This document shows, piece by piece, positions 37,866 through 48,106 of a stretch of DNA of 64,000 nucleotides. The notes under the pieces are model-generated. The model was not told the DNA's origin and did not search any database. It saw only the letters and a program-made list of their open reading frames with translations. A program made the position numbers and the translations under genes. The stretch spans positions 1 through 64,000 of the forward strand of contig CANSLJ010000004.1 in NCBI GenBank assembly GCA_947647735.1, read 5' to 3'. Source of the stretch: an uncultured bacterium (lineage in GTDB: Bacteria > Bacillota > Clostridia > Lachnospirales > Lachnospiraceae). Positions within the stretch are counted from its first letter, which is position 1, and the number at the start of each line of letters is the position of its first letter.

Positions 37866-38594
37866 ATGTCAGGACATTCAAAATTTGCAAATATCAAGCA
37901 TAAGAAAGAGAAAAATGATGCGGCAAAGGGAAAGATCTTTACGATCATCGGCCGTGAGATCGCCGTTGCGGTAAAAGAGGGGGGACCGGATCCCGCCAAC
38001 AACTTTAAGCTGGCACAGGTGGTTGCGAAGGCGAAGGCAAATAATATGCCCAACGATACGATCGAGCGCGGCATCAAGAAAGCGGCAGGCGAGGATGGCA
38101 ATGTCAACTATGAGTATGTAACCTACGAGGGTTATGGGCCGAACGGTATTGCGATCATTGTGGATGCGCTGACGGACAACAAAAACCGTACCGCTGCCAA
38201 TGTCAGGAATGCTTTCACCAAAGGGCAAGGCAACGTGGGCACTCAGGGCTGTGTATCCTATATGTTTGACAAGAGAGGGCAGATCATCATTGACAAGGAA
38301 GAGTGCGATACGGACGCGGATGAGATCATGATGCTGGCTCTGGATGCAGGCGCCGAGGATTTCAACGAGGAGGATGACAGCTACGAAGTGCTGACAGCGC
38401 CGGATGACTGCGAGACGGTAAGGCAAGCTCTGGAGGAGGCGGGGATCCCGATGGTTTCCGCCGAGGTGACGATGATCCCCCAGAATTATGTGGATCTGAC
38501 GGATGAGACAGCGCTGAAGAATCTGCAGAGAACGCTGGATCTGCTGGACGAAGACGACGATGTGCAGGCAGTGTATCACAACTGGAACGAATAA
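37866..38594 (+). CDS. YebC/PmpR family regulatory/translation-associated protein
   Basis: A 242-residue protein with the family signature [18 protein letters not shown] at the N-terminus and a [10 protein letters not shown] segment. Members have been described both as DNA-binding regulators and as factors that ease translation of difficult peptide motifs. The start is taken at ATG 37866, with AAGGAG 9 bases upstream. The upstream ATG at 37857 directly abuts that ribosome site. Confidence 0.95.
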   Translation: MSGHSKFANIKHKKEKNDAAKGKIFTIIGREIAVAVKEGGPDPANNFKLAQVVAKAKANNMPNDTIERGIKKAAGEDGNVNYEYVTYEGYGPNGIAIIVDALTDNKNRTAANVRNAFTKGQGNVGTQGCVSYMFDKRGQIIIDKEECDTDADEIMMLALDAGAEDFNEEDDSYEVLTAPDDCETVRQALEEAGIPMVSAEVTMIPQNYVDLTDETALKNLQRTLDLLDEDDDVQAVYHNWNE

Positions 38595-38600
38595 AATATT

Positions 38601-38782
38601 GCGATTCGCAGGCACAGCACAGACAATGTTCGGTTTTGCAGGATTGTCTGGAAAATCGAATGTTGGCTGTACTGTGTCTGGAAGAAGGAATTTAACGAAC
38701 TGCTGCAAAAGAAAGCTGCGCAGCAGCGGCAGACGGCTTTGCCGGCTGTTTTGCGGCTGGACGTTAAATTCCTGCGAATCGC
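38601..38782. repeat. Nested inverted-repeat region
   Basis: The right arm (38762-38782) is matched by two separated left blocks: GCGATTCGCAGG at 38601-38612 and GGAATTTAACG at 38687-38697, both perfect. The 74 bases between the left blocks (38613-38686) form their own imperfect inverted repeat (CACAG...TTCG against CGAATG...GTGTC, with CAGACAAT/ATTGTCTG inside). Beyond the second block, GCTGCAAAA and TTTTGCGGC extend the stem around a GC-rich loop. It reads like a long hairpin whose left arm was split by a second small hairpin element. Confidence 0.75.
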
Positions 38783-38801
38783 CGGAAAGAAAGGATAAAG
38801 A

Positions 38802-39758
38802 ATGGAAACCATTTTGATCAAGTGTCCTCACTGTAAGGAAGAGATGCAGGCGCCGGCAGGCAGGGAATCTATCCTCTGCATGTTCTGCGGTAAAAAGATC
38901 GATCTGTCGGCTCTTGGGGCGGCAGGGGAGGTATCTGCGCTTCAGGATGCAAAGGATGCAGGCAAGTGCTATGAGAATCTGAATTTTGTACTGGAACACG
39001 CGGAGGCGGCGTGCAGAGGGTATTCGGAGAAAGTGAGGGCTTTTAAAAAGGATTCCTATCACGGGCTGTTTGAGCGGTATAAAGAGGAAAATTATGCCTT
39101 TTATACCGCAATCAAGCTGGTGCTGGACAACGCGCCGGATGATCAGGAGAGCCTCTCCGGTATCTATCACCAGATAGCGGGCGGTTTTATCCGTGCGCAG
39201 GAGGCGGAACTGGAACAGGTGAAGAAAAAGAACGAAAAGTTCTCCGTGCAGATGGATAAAAATATGTTTATGGCTGTCTATGTGCTGCCTTCCATCAAGG
39301 AGATCCGGGGAAAGAAGGCGGATGATCTGGCGGAGGCGATCTGTAAGGAGTGGGGAAGCAGCTTTAAGGACAGCAACATCATTGCTTCCGATTACGATTC
39401 CATCACACAGGGCTTTAAGCGGAAACTCTGCTATGTGACGACGGCGGTCTGTCAGAACCTGAACAGGGGTGAGGACTGTGAGGAACTGCGGCTGATCAAG
39501 GATTTCAGGGACGGCTATCTCTCCGGTACGAAGGAGGGACAGGCTCTGATTGAGGAATATTATGATATCGCGCCAACGCTGGTGAAGCGGATCGCAAAGG
39601 ATGCCGAGGCACAGGCGAAATATATCTGGCTCTGGAATACTTATCTTGCGCCCTGTGTTGCCTATATCAGGGCAGGACAGCAGGAGGCATGTAAGGATAC
39701 CTACTGTCATATGATGGAGAAGCTCAGGGAAGAGTATATGCCGGGGCGGAAGAAGTGA
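38802..39758 (+). CDS. Zinc-ribbon protein with CFI-box C-terminal domain
   Basis: A 318-residue protein. The N-terminus has a zinc ribbon (CPHC at 8-11, CMFC at 28-31 approximately). Much of the middle is helical. The motif CYVTTAVCQNLN followed by DCEELRLIKDFRDGYL (about 203-235) is the CFI-box-CTERM signature, whose conserved cysteines are otherwise of unknown function. AAAGGA lies 6 bases before the start. It follows the inverted-repeat region and precedes metY. Confidence 0.82.
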   Translation: METILIKCPHCKEEMQAPAGRESILCMFCGKKIDLSALGAAGEVSALQDAKDAGKCYENLNFVLEHAEAACRGYSEKVRAFKKDSYHGLFERYKEENYAFYTAIKLVLDNAPDDQESLSGIYHQIAGGFIRAQEAELEQVKKKNEKFSVQMDKNMFMAVYVLPSIKEIRGKKADDLAEAICKEWGSSFKDSNIIASDYDSITQGFKRKLCYVTTAVCQNLNRGEDCEELRLIKDFRDGYLSGTKEGQALIEEYYDIAPTLVKRIAKDAEAQAKYIWLWNTYLAPCVAYIRAGQQEACKDTYCHMMEKLREEYMPGRKK

Positions 39759-39817
39759 TCGTTCGGCGTGTGGAAAGGACGGTCCTGTAAAAAAGAACAG
39801 GAAACGGGAGCAGAAAT

Positions 39818-41098
39818 ATGAGTCAATATAAAAAAGATACTATTTGCGTGCAGTCCGGCTGGAAACCCGGGAACGGGGAACCGAGGCTGATGCCGATCAT
39901 CCAGAGCACGACTTTCAAGTATGACAGTTCCGAGCAGATGGGACGGCTTTTTGATCTGGAGGATTCCGGTTATTTTTATACAAGGCTGCAGAATCCCACC
40001 AACGATATGGCAGCGCAGAAGATTTGCGAGTTGGAGGGCGGTTATGCGGCTATGCTGACAAGCTCCGGGCAGGCGGCGAATTATTATGCGGTGTTCAATA
40101 TCTGTGAGGCGGGGGATCATGTGGTGATGTCCTCCACCGTCTATGGCGGTACGTTTAACCTGCTCACCTGTACGATGAAAAAAATGGGGATATCCTGTAC
40201 GGTGGTGGATCCCGATGCGCCGAGGGAGGAACTGGAAAAGGCTTTTCAGGATAATACGAAGTGTGTGTTTGCGGAGACCATCGCAAATCCGGCGCTGGTG
40301 GTGCTGGATCTGGAAAAGTTTGCACATCTTGCCCATGAACATCACTGTCCCCTGATCGTGGATAATACGTTCGCGACGCCGATCCACTGTAATCCTTTTC
40401 AGTGGGGAGCGGATATCGTGACTCATTCCACCACAAAGTATATGGACGGGCATGGCGCAACAGTGGGCGGCTGTATCGTGGATTCCGGCAATTTTGACTG
40501 GGCGGCGTATCCGGACAGATATCCGGGGCTCTGCACGCCGGACGAATCCTATCACGGTATCGTCTATACGGAAAAATTCGGGAAGGGCGCGTATATCACC
40601 AAGGCGACCTCTCAGCTGATGCGGGATCTCGGTTCCATTCAGGCGCCAATGAATGCGTTTTTACTGAATCTGGGGCTGGAGACGCTGGCGCTCCGCATGG
40701 AAAAACATTGCGGCAACGCGCTGAGGATCGCGCAGTTCTTAGAGAGTCATGAAAAGGTGGCATGGGTGAATTATCCGGGGCTGCCGGGAAATAAATATTA
40801 TGATCTGGCGCAGAAATATATGCCGGACGGCACCTGTGGCGTGATCGCTTTCGGATTGAAGGGCGGCAGGGCTGCCGCGGGAGAGATGATGGATCGGTTA
40901 AAGCTTGCCGTGATCGCAACCCATGTGGCGGATTCCAAAACCTGTATGCTGCATCCCGCAAGCCATACCCACAGGCAGATGACGGATGCCCAGCTCGTGG
41001 AGGCAGGCGTGGCACCAGATCTGATCAGACTTTCCGTGGGGATTGAAAATGCGGAGGATATCATCGCGGATCTGAAGCAGGCGATAGAGGCGGTGTGA
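39818..41098 (+). CDS. metY: O-acetylhomoserine sulfhydrylase / Cys-Met metabolism PLP enzyme
   Basis: A 426-residue fold-type I PLP enzyme; the PLP lysine is Lys207 in HSTTKYMDGHG. Length and the N-terminal THCVQSG-like start (DTICVQSGWKPGNGEPR) fit O-acetylhomoserine sulfhydrylase, which makes homocysteine from O-acetylhomoserine and sulfide. Methionine gamma-lyase is the main alternative. GGGAG lies 7 bases before the start. I see no SAM riboswitch upstream. Confidence 0.88.
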   Translation: MSQYKKDTICVQSGWKPGNGEPRLMPIIQSTTFKYDSSEQMGRLFDLEDSGYFYTRLQNPTNDMAAQKICELEGGYAAMLTSSGQAANYYAVFNICEAGDHVVMSSTVYGGTFNLLTCTMKKMGISCTVVDPDAPREELEKAFQDNTKCVFAETIANPALVVLDLEKFAHLAHEHHCPLIVDNTFATPIHCNPFQWGADIVTHSTTKYMDGHGATVGGCIVDSGNFDWAAYPDRYPGLCTPDESYHGIVYTEKFGKGAYITKATSQLMRDLGSIQAPMNAFLLNLGLETLALRMEKHCGNALRIAQFLESHEKVAWVNYPGLPGNKYYDLAQKYMPDGTCGVIAFGLKGGRAAAGEMMDRLKLAVIATHVADSKTCMLHPASHTHRQMTDAQLVEAGVAPDLIRLSVGIENAEDIIADLKQAIEAV

Positions 41099-41189
41099 TC
41101 TATAATGGAGCAGATAAAGCCGGTTATATAAACAGAAAGCAGAAGTTTGAATAAAAGGCAATGCTGTTATATATGGAAAGGATAGTAGA

Positions 41190-42146
41190 ATGGACAGACT
41201 TGCGCTGGTAGTACCCTGTTATAACGAGGAAGCGGTGATGAAGATCTCTTCGGAGGCGCTGCGGGGAGTGCTGCAGGATTTGATAAAAAAGCAGAAGATC
41301 GCTGAGGACAGTTTTGTGCTCTTTGTGGATGATGGCAGTAAGGATAAGACCTGGGAGCTCATCGAGGAGGAACACAGGCTGCATGAAAATGTGAAGGGCC
41401 TGAAGCTTGCCGGTAATGTGGGACATCAGTTTGCGCTGACCGCGGGGCTGATCACAGCGAAGGACCACAGTGATGTGACGGTTTCCATCGATGCGGATCT
41501 GCAGGATGACGTGAGTGTGATCGAGGAGATGATCGATAAGTTCCATGCCGGAAACGATATCGTGTACGGTGTCCGCAATGACAGATCCTCAGATTCATTC
41601 TTTAAGCGTTTTACGGCACAGGGATTTTATAAGATGATGGCGATCATGGGGGTAAAGACGGTTTACAACCATGCGGATTTCCGGCTGATGTCGAAGCGGG
41701 CTGTGGAGCAGTTCTCCCGGTATAAGGAGTCCAATCTGTTCCTTCGGGGGATGATGCCGCTGATCGGCTATCAGACGGACTGTGTGTATTATGAGAGAAA
41801 AGAGCGGGTGGCGGGCGAGTCCAAGTATCCGCTGAAAAAAATGCTGGCGCTCGCTTTTAACGGCATCAGTTCTTTCAGTGTGAAACCCATAAGCCTGATC
41901 ACCGCCTTTGGCGTTATCATTATCTGTCTGTCTTTTCTGGCGGCGGTCTATGCCCTGTGGAGTTATTTTACTGGGCATGTGACAGCGGGATGGACATCGC
42001 TTATCCTGTCCATCTGGTTTTTGGGCGGTGTGCAGCTTGTGAGCATCGGGCTGATCGGGCAGTATATCGGTAAGATCTATATCGAGGTAAAACAGAGGCC
42101 GAGATATAATATCGAAACCTTTTTAAACGAAAAAGAAGAAAGATAA
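41190..42146 (+). CDS. Family 2 glycosyltransferase with two C-terminal membrane segments
   Basis: A 318-residue bactoprenol-type glycosyltransferase: LVVPCYNEE at the start, the FVDDGSKD nucleotide motif, DADLQDD and two membrane helices (about 233-256 and 267-290). This arrangement is typical of enzymes that load glucose or related sugars on undecaprenyl phosphate (GtrB/CsbB-like). The membrane glucosyltransferases at 42184 and 44898 could use such a lipid-linked donor. Confidence 0.92.
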   Translation: MDRLALVVPCYNEEAVMKISSEALRGVLQDLIKKQKIAEDSFVLFVDDGSKDKTWELIEEEHRLHENVKGLKLAGNVGHQFALTAGLITAKDHSDVTVSIDADLQDDVSVIEEMIDKFHAGNDIVYGVRNDRSSDSFFKRFTAQGFYKMMAIMGVKTVYNHADFRLMSKRAVEQFSRYKESNLFLRGMMPLIGYQTDCVYYERKERVAGESKYPLKKMLALAFNGISSFSVKPISLITAFGVIIICLSFLAAVYALWSYFTGHVTAGWTSLILSIWFLGGVQLVSIGLIGQYIGKIYIEVKQRPRYNIETFLNEKEER

Positions 42147-42183
42147 AGCAGGCGGCGGTTTTAAGAGCTGTCTGAGGAAGTAT

Positions 42184-43824
42184 ATGAATCTGAAAAAAAG
42201 TATATTCAGCTATATAATCTGGGCGGCGTTTGCCCCTCTTTGCTGTCTTTGTATAGTCTTTGCTCTGGAAAGGGCAGGCATCACAGAGATGCTGGGGCTG
42301 CCGCTCTACGGTATCATCGGCGCGGTATGCGTTTATCTTCTGCTCACTGCGGCAGTGTTTTTTGCACTTCATACGATCGCTGCGGAGATCGGCAGGCATG
42401 TCAGGGACAGGAAAAAAGCGGAGGCGGTGCTTTCCGTTGTACTGCCGGTGGCGGTACTGGTCGGTGTGGTCGTCTATCTTGTGCTTTATCTTGTATATCA
42501 TACGCCGCTCACGCTGGCAGATGATCGTTTTTACAGACAGGCTCTGGTTTCCGGCGGGAAGAGCGTTCCTTTTGCGGTACATGGGGCATCCTGGCTATAT
42601 ACTTGGCTGCTGCATATCATGTTTCTGGTGTTCGGCAATACGCCTTTTGCGGGGGTTGTGCTGCAGATCGTCCTGTTCTTTGGTTGTTTGCTGTTTCTAT
42701 ATATCGGGATGCAGGCTTTTGCCGGTACGCTGCCGGCGGCGGTTTCCATGGCGTTATTTGGCTTTCTGCCGGTTTCGATAAAATATGTTTTTTCCCTGAC
42801 ACCGGAATTGTTTCATCTGGCGCTGTATCTGCTGGGATTTTCTTTGGCCGGGGCATTATACAAGAAGTTCAGACGGCAGGGGATCGTATCGCCTGTTCAA
42901 TATCTCCCTGTTTTCCTGACAGGGATTTACATTGGATTTTTGGCTTATCTTGATATTTACGGAATCTCTTTATACCTTTTTCTGGCTGTTCTGTTTTCCA
43001 CGGGTAGGGAAAAAACGAAACAGGCGGCGATTTCTGGTATTGTTTCTTTGGCGGGAGGTATATGCGGCTTTCTGTTGTCCGTTGCTGCGGTCTGCGCGCT
43101 GGAGGATATTTCTGTCCTTGCATATTTACAGGAATTTGTTTCCCTTTATTTTTCAGAAGTAGCGCTTGAGGCGGAACTTTCGCGGTTTCTTTTGTTTTTG
43201 CCGGATATTACACTCAGCGGTTCGGTGCTGCTCGTTTCCCTTTCCTTCTTTATCATACCCGCATTTTTCCTGTGGAAAAAGGGGCAGTGCAGAGCCTTTA
43301 TCGTGAATCTGTTTCTGGTGTACGGACTGGCGGGGATTTCGGTTTTCTGTCTGGATATGCAGATGGTTGTTACGTTTGCGTGGAGCATTCTGGCGGGCGC
43401 CGGGGTGTATGGCGTTGTCAGGACAGCGGAGGAAGAGATGATGGAAGAGGCTGTGACAAAAGAAGATAACGGGGATGAAAAAGAGTCCGGGACGAGCGAA
43501 GAAGTGGAGATAGGAGAAGAGGAGAAAACTGGCGATCTCAAGATGAAGACAGGAAAAAAAGCGAAGAAAAATGTGCAGAGTGAGAAAAAGAAGTCTTCTG
43601 TAAAACAGTCAGAACGGATATCAAAAGACTCGGAAATTCCGGTTAAAACGTCTTCCGAAAATAAAAAGGAGCAGGAAAAACCTGCCCCCGGCGAACCGTT
43701 GCACAATCCGCTTCCCGTACCGAAACGGAAGATCCGTCCTCAGGTGGATTTCGGTTATCAGGTAAAGGAAACGGAGATGAAATTTGATCTCGATGTAACG
43801 GATCAGGATGACTTTGACTGGTAA
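42184..43824 (+). CDS. Polytopic membrane protein, probable glycosyltransferase-like, with charged tail
   Basis: A 546-residue protein with about ten to eleven membrane segments over residues 1-420 and a long cytoplasmic tail rich in Glu/Lys/Ser (about 425-546). A loop after the third helix contains ADDRFYRQ, reminiscent of the acidic catalytic loop of GT-C enzymes. It starts 37 bases after the GT2 gene with GAGG upstream, so the two are probably cotranscribed and may act together on a surface glycan. The family is not certain. Confidence 0.72.
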   Translation: MNLKKSIFSYIIWAAFAPLCCLCIVFALERAGITEMLGLPLYGIIGAVCVYLLLTAAVFFALHTIAAEIGRHVRDRKKAEAVLSVVLPVAVLVGVVVYLVLYLVYHTPLTLADDRFYRQALVSGGKSVPFAVHGASWLYTWLLHIMFLVFGNTPFAGVVLQIVLFFGCLLFLYIGMQAFAGTLPAAVSMALFGFLPVSIKYVFSLTPELFHLALYLLGFSLAGALYKKFRRQGIVSPVQYLPVFLTGIYIGFLAYLDIYGISLYLFLAVLFSTGREKTKQAAISGIVSLAGGICGFLLSVAAVCALEDISVLAYLQEFVSLYFSEVALEAELSRFLLFLPDITLSGSVLLVSLSFFIIPAFFLWKKGQCRAFIVNLFLVYGLAGISVFCLDMQMVVTFAWSILAGAGVYGVVRTAEEEMMEEAVTKEDNGDEKESGTSEEVEIGEEEKTGDLKMKTGKKAKKNVQSEKKKSSVKQSERISKDSEIPVKTSSENKKEQEKPAPGEPLHNPLPVPKRKIRPQVDFGYQVKETEMKFDLDVTDQDDFDW

Positions 43825-43885
43825 TTTTGGGGTCAGGATATGACCGCTTATGGAATGTGCAGACGCCTGTTCTGACTGATGTTTT

Positions 43886-44656
43886 TCAGTTGTTTGATCT
43901 GCGTCTGGCTATCCGCCTTTGCAGTTCTGCCATAGCCTCCTTGAGGCCGCCTACTTCGTCAATGATACCTTCCTCGACGGTTTCAGCGCCTTCTAAAATG
44001 GTACCCACATCCTTGGTCAGCATCTTGGTCTCCATCATCAGTTCTTCAAACCGTTCCTCGGTGATGCCGGAATGATGGGAGACAAACCAGCTGATGCGTG
44101 CCTGCATCTGTTTGAAATAGTCAAAGGTCTGCTGGGCGCCGATCACGGTGCCATTCATCCGCACCGGGTGTACGACCATCGTGCCGGTGGGTACGATGAA
44201 GGAATAATCCGTGCTGACTGCGATGGGGATCCCGATGGAATGGGAACCGCCCAGCACAAGGGAGACGGTGGGTTTGCTGATCGATGCGATCAGTTCCGCG
44301 ATGGCGAGCCCGGCTTCCACATCTCCGCCCATCGTGTGCAGGAGAAAGAGCAGTCCGTCAATGTTTTCATCGTCCTCCGCCGCCGCCAGCTTTGGCAGGA
44401 TATGCTCATATTTTGTGGTCTTGGAATTGCTTCCAAGGTTATCGTGGCCTTCCACTTCACCGATGATCGTGATCAGCTGAATGTGGTTTTTCTTCTTGTT
44501 TTTATCCAGGACAAGCTGGCCGCTCTCCTTGATCTCCTCGCGGGCGTCTTCTTTTTGGTTTTTATTTTTATCATCACTCATGCGCTGTTCCTCCTGAATT
44601 TTTCCGGTATCCTGTTTTTTACTGTTCTTTTTATGTTGTTGTTTCTTATTGCTCAC
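43886..44656 (-). CDS. tepA: ClpP-family serine protease, TepA-like
   Basis: A 256-residue ClpP/SppA-fold protein closely resembling Bacillus TepA (YmfB): GEVEGHDNLG, TTKYEHILP, MGGDVEAGLAIAE, catalytic Ser140 in GGSHSIGIP and His163 in MVVHPVRM. There are two possible starts: GTG 44656 with GGGAGG 11 bases upstream, and ATG 44581 with AGGAGG 8 bases upstream. The latter would give 231 residues and drop a Lys/Gln-rich tail. TepA proteins have been linked to protein export and to small-protein degradation during sporulation. Confidence 0.92.
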   Translation of the reverse strand: MSNKKQQHKKNSKKQDTGKIQEEQRMSDDKNKNQKEDAREEIKESGQLVLDKNKKKNHIQLITIIGEVEGHDNLGSNSKTTKYEHILPKLAAAEDDENIDGLLFLLHTMGGDVEAGLAIAELIASISKPTVSLVLGGSHSIGIPIAVSTDYSFIVPTGTMVVHPVRMNGTVIGAQQTFDYFKQMQARISWFVSHHSGITEERFEELMMETKMLTKDVGTILEGAETVEEGIIDEVGGLKEAMAELQRRIARRRSNN

Positions 44657-44780
44657 GTTTTGATTATCCTCCCGTTATTTACAGTTTCTATTTTTAAAAA
44701 ATGTGTTTACGGTTTCTTTTATGATGTGTAGAATGAGAGGATTTATGCATTTTCTTGATAATTCTCCGGAGCTTCGAATC

Positions 44781-44809
44781 TTGTCAAAAATAGCTATATA
44801 TAGTACAAT
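44781..44809 (+). promoter_or_regulatory. Promoter of the GtrII-like gene
   Basis: TTGTCA (44781-44786), 17-base spacer and TACAAT (44804-44809), about 89 bases before the start. Confidence 0.75.
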
Positions 44810-44897
44810 GGGAAAAATTTCTTGTAGTTGTTTTCTGAAAAACTATTCTTTAAAACTATATGACAAATGAAGAAGCTAACAATAGGAGGGAATACAA

Positions 44898-46504
44898 ATG
44901 AGACAGATAAAAGAGTATTTAGGTAAGGTAAGATGGATTATTGCGGCCATCATAATGATTACTTTTATGGCACACGGTGCTATATTATTTTCACAAAGCT
45001 TTGGTATAGATACAGATAGTATCATGAATGGGGAACATAATTTTGATCAAATTGGCAGACAAGGGTTGATATGGCTTGCAAAACTACTGGATCTGGACTG
45101 GTTTAATTTATATCATGCGCAGGTTTTGGCTTTCTCTTTAATGATATTGGCGCCAGTTTCTTTTGGTTTTTTGTTTTATCAATTCGGGGGGGTACGGAAA
45201 CCAATGCTGGATTGTCATTGCTTGTATTGAGCATTTCTTTTATAGTGTCACCATTTTGGGTAGAGCAGGTTTATTTTTTGAATCAAAGCGCTCAGATACT
45301 ATTGGCATGTATCATGACCGCATACAGTATTTTTCTGGCGGAAAACGCAAGAACGGATTTAAAACATAAGTGGTATTATATTTTATTTTCAGTGATGTTA
45401 ACGCAGACTGTTCTTGCGTGCTATCAAATATTGGCTGTGGTTTATATTACAGGGACAGTGGCGGTTTTTTTGATTACTACCATAAAAAAAGAGTTAACAT
45501 TGAAACAGCAGATTCAGTGGATTGGCTTTCATGCAGGGATTTTTATAATTGGCCTTACTGTTTATTTGACGATAGCTCAGCTTTTTTTCATGAGTGGAAG
45601 CGGGTATTTGAAAGGACAGATTCTTTGGACAAAAATAGGACTTGTGGAAGGCTTACATCAATGTTTCAAAGCAATACGGTATTCGTTGAAAAATAATCCG
45701 CCTTTCTATACCGGATTTTATGATATATTTTCCATACTGCTAATTGTTCTTACTGTATGTAGGATGATACAGAATAGAAAAATTAAAAGGCGTAGTAATG
45801 TTATAATTTTGTTGGCAGAATTTTTTCTGATCCTTTCTCCGTATGTGTTTGTATTTTTTTATGGTGGAGGAATTATGCCTCGAATGCAGCTTGTTATGCC
45901 GCTTAGTCAGGGATGCATTCTGTACTTGATTGTTTTGATATTTCCAGACAGGGCTATATTCAAGACGAAAGTGCAAAAAATTTTTGTGCAAGGGATTATT
46001 CTGTTTTTTGCAGCAACTTTGTATAAGGATACAATATCGCATCTAAATTATTGTAATCGTTTATATTACACATATGATTGGGTTTTTCAATATGATACTG
46101 AAATATCGAAGAAACTGTATTGGGATATAAAAGAAGCAAAAGATACTTGTGGATTGGAGGATTCTTTTGATGAAATTCTTTTTGTGGGATATCCTGATAT
46201 TCCATATAATATGACATGTCATACAGGGCTGGATGTTGGAGTGTCCTTTTTCCAACGCGATATAACTGTGACAATGCCATTTCGATATCGTATATTGTGT
46301 TCTATGAGAAATCTGGGGTATCCGGTAGAATGTAATTTTTCAGAGGATCAAGTATCAGACTATCATACTTATTTTGAGGAATACTTTGCGGAACGAGTAG
46401 ATGGGATGCCTAGTTATCCGGATGAGGGCTATATACAGTATTTGAAAGACGTTGAAGTGGATCTGGAGTATTTGGTAGTTAAATTAGGAGATGAATGGCA
46501 CTGA
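44898..46504 (+). pseudogene. GtrII-like membrane glucosyltransferase, split by a frameshift at a G7 tract
   Basis: Two overlapping frames (44898-45230 and 45212-46504) together encode a ~535-residue polytopic membrane protein resembling GtrII-type glucosyltransferases that decorate surface polymers. The join lies at seven G residues (45186-45192): reading ...YQFGG then TETNAGLSLLVLS gives a continuous family-like sequence, and either 5 or 8 G residues would restore the frame. GGAGGG lies before the first start. The gene has its own promoter and is AT-richer than its neighbours. It may be a decayed gene, a phase-variable gene in the off state, or an assembly error at the homopolymer. Confidence 0.8.
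45186..45192 (+). repeat. G7 homopolymer at the frameshift
   Basis: Seven consecutive G residues sit exactly where the reading frame of the GtrII-like gene changes, a configuration used for slipped-strand phase variation. Confidence 0.7.
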
Positions 46505-46544
46505 TTACCGGATATTATATTATGGTTAATCGTGTTAAAAATTC

Positions 46545-46573
46545 TTGTTACAGGATTTATAATGTGCTAAAAT
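46545..46573 (+). promoter_or_regulatory. Promoter of gltX
   Basis: TTGTTA (46545-46550), 17-base spacer and TAAAAT (46568-46573). The leader is about 75 bases and shows no T-box. Confidence 0.7.
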
Positions 46574-46654
46574 AAAAAGCTGAAAAAATAATAGTCAAAA
46601 CGGGAATGACTTTGGGAAAATACTTATAAAAACAGATAAAGGAGCATTGCGACA

Positions 46655-48106
46655 ATGAAAGTAAGAACAAGATTTGCACCGAGCCCCACAGGGCGGATGC
46701 ATGTGGGGAATTTAAGAACAGCGCTTTATGCGTATCTGATCGCCAAGCATGAGGGCGGAGATTTTATCCTCCGTATCGAGGATACGGATCAGGAGAGGCT
46801 GGTGGAGGGTGCTGTGGACATTATCTACAGAACACTCCAGAAGACAGGGCTTGTTCACGACGAGGGGCCGGACAAGGATGGCGGCGTAGGCCCCTATGTT
46901 CAGAGTGAGCGGCAAAAGAGCGGGATCTATCTGGAATATGCGAAAAAACTGATCGAAAAAGGGGAAGCCTATTATTGTTTCTGTGATAAGGAGCGGCTTG
47001 CAGGGCTGACAAGGACGGTTGCGGGAAAGGAGATCAATGTCTATGACAAGCATTGTCTCTCCCTGAGCAAAGAGGAAGTGGAGGAAAAGCTTGCGGCGGG
47101 TGTTCCCTATGTGATACGGCAGAACAATCCCATGGAGGGCGAGACGGTTTTCCATGATGATATCTACGGGGATATCGCGGTGAACAATGCGGAACTGGAC
47201 GATATGATCCTGATCAAGTCCGACGGCTATCCTACTTACAATTTCGCCAATGTGGTGGATGACCATCTGATGGGGATCACCCATGTAGTGCGGGGAAATG
47301 AATACCTTTCCTCTTCGCCGAAATATAACAGGCTCTATGAGGCGTTCGGCTGGGAAGTGCCCGTGTATGTGCACTGTCCGCTGATCACGGATGAGGAGCA
47401 CAACAAGCTTTCCAAGCGCTGCGGGCATTCCTCCTATGAGGATCTGATCGATCAGGGATTTCTGACTGAGGCGGTGGTGAACTTTGTGGCGCTTCTCGGG
47501 TGGAGCCCTTCCGATAATAGAGAGATATTTACCTTGCAGGAGCTGACAGAGGCTTTTGATTATCACCATATGTCCAAGTCTCCGGCGGTATTTGATTATA
47601 CAAAGCTGAAATGGATGAACGGCGAGTATATCAAACAGATGGATTTTGACAGTTTTTATGAAAAGGCACTGCCTTATCTGGAGGATACCATCAAAAAGCC
47701 TCTTGATCTGAAAAAGATCGCGGAAATGGTAAAGACAAGGATCGAAGTTTTCCCGGATATTCCGGCGCTGGTCGACTTTTTTGAGACGCTGCCCGAATAT
47801 GATTCGGCGATGTATACCCATAAGAAGATGAAGACAACGACCGAGTCTTCCCTTGCAGTTTTGGAGGAACTCCTTCCTGTCCTGGAAAAACAGGAAGATT
47901 ACAGCAATGATGCGCTGTATCAGATGCTCTGTGATTTTGTGGCGGAAAAGGGCTGTAAAAACGGCTATGTGCTCTGGCCTGTCCGCACGGCGGTTTCCGG
48001 TAAGCAGATGACGCCGGCGGGCGCTACGGAGATCATGGAAATCCTTGGAAAGGAAGAATCTTTATCCCGGATCAGAACGGGGATCGAGCTTCTGAAACGG
48101 GCTTAA
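46655..48106 (+). CDS. gltX: Glutamyl-tRNA synthetase
   Basis: A 483-residue class Ib synthetase. The HIGH-type motif is HVGN (16-19, in [15 protein letters not shown]) and the KMSKS counterpart is KLSKR (251-255). Bacteria of this group usually use a non-discriminating form that also charges tRNA-Gln; the window cannot decide this. Its stop codon overlaps the start of the helicase gene (TAATG). Confidence 0.97.
   Translation: MKVRTRFAPSPTGRMHVGNLRTALYAYLIAKHEGGDFILRIEDTDQERLVEGAVDIIYRTLQKTGLVHDEGPDKDGGVGPYVQSERQKSGIYLEYAKKLIEKGEAYYCFCDKERLAGLTRTVAGKEINVYDKHCLSLSKEEVEEKLAAGVPYVIRQNNPMEGETVFHDDIYGDIAVNNAELDDMILIKSDGYPTYNFANVVDDHLMGITHVVRGNEYLSSSPKYNRLYEAFGWEVPVYVHCPLITDEEHNKLSKRCGHSSYEDLIDQGFLTEAVVNFVALLGWSPSDNREIFTLQELTEAFDYHHMSKSPAVFDYTKLKWMNGEYIKQMDFDSFYEKALPYLEDTIKKPLDLKKIAEMVKTRIEVFPDIPALVDFFETLPEYDSAMYTHKKMKTTTESSLAVLEELLPVLEKQEDYSNDALYQMLCDFVAEKGCKNGYVLWPVRTAVSGKQMTPAGATEIMEILGKEESLSRIRTGIELLKRA

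Noticed and set aside
37878-39710. 610-codon open frame on the minus strand
   Set aside because: It lies antisense across yebC, the inverted-repeat gap and the CFI-box gene, its translation is Ile/His/Leu-rich with no domain, and it has no ribosome site. It is a shadow of the strong codon bias of the real genes.
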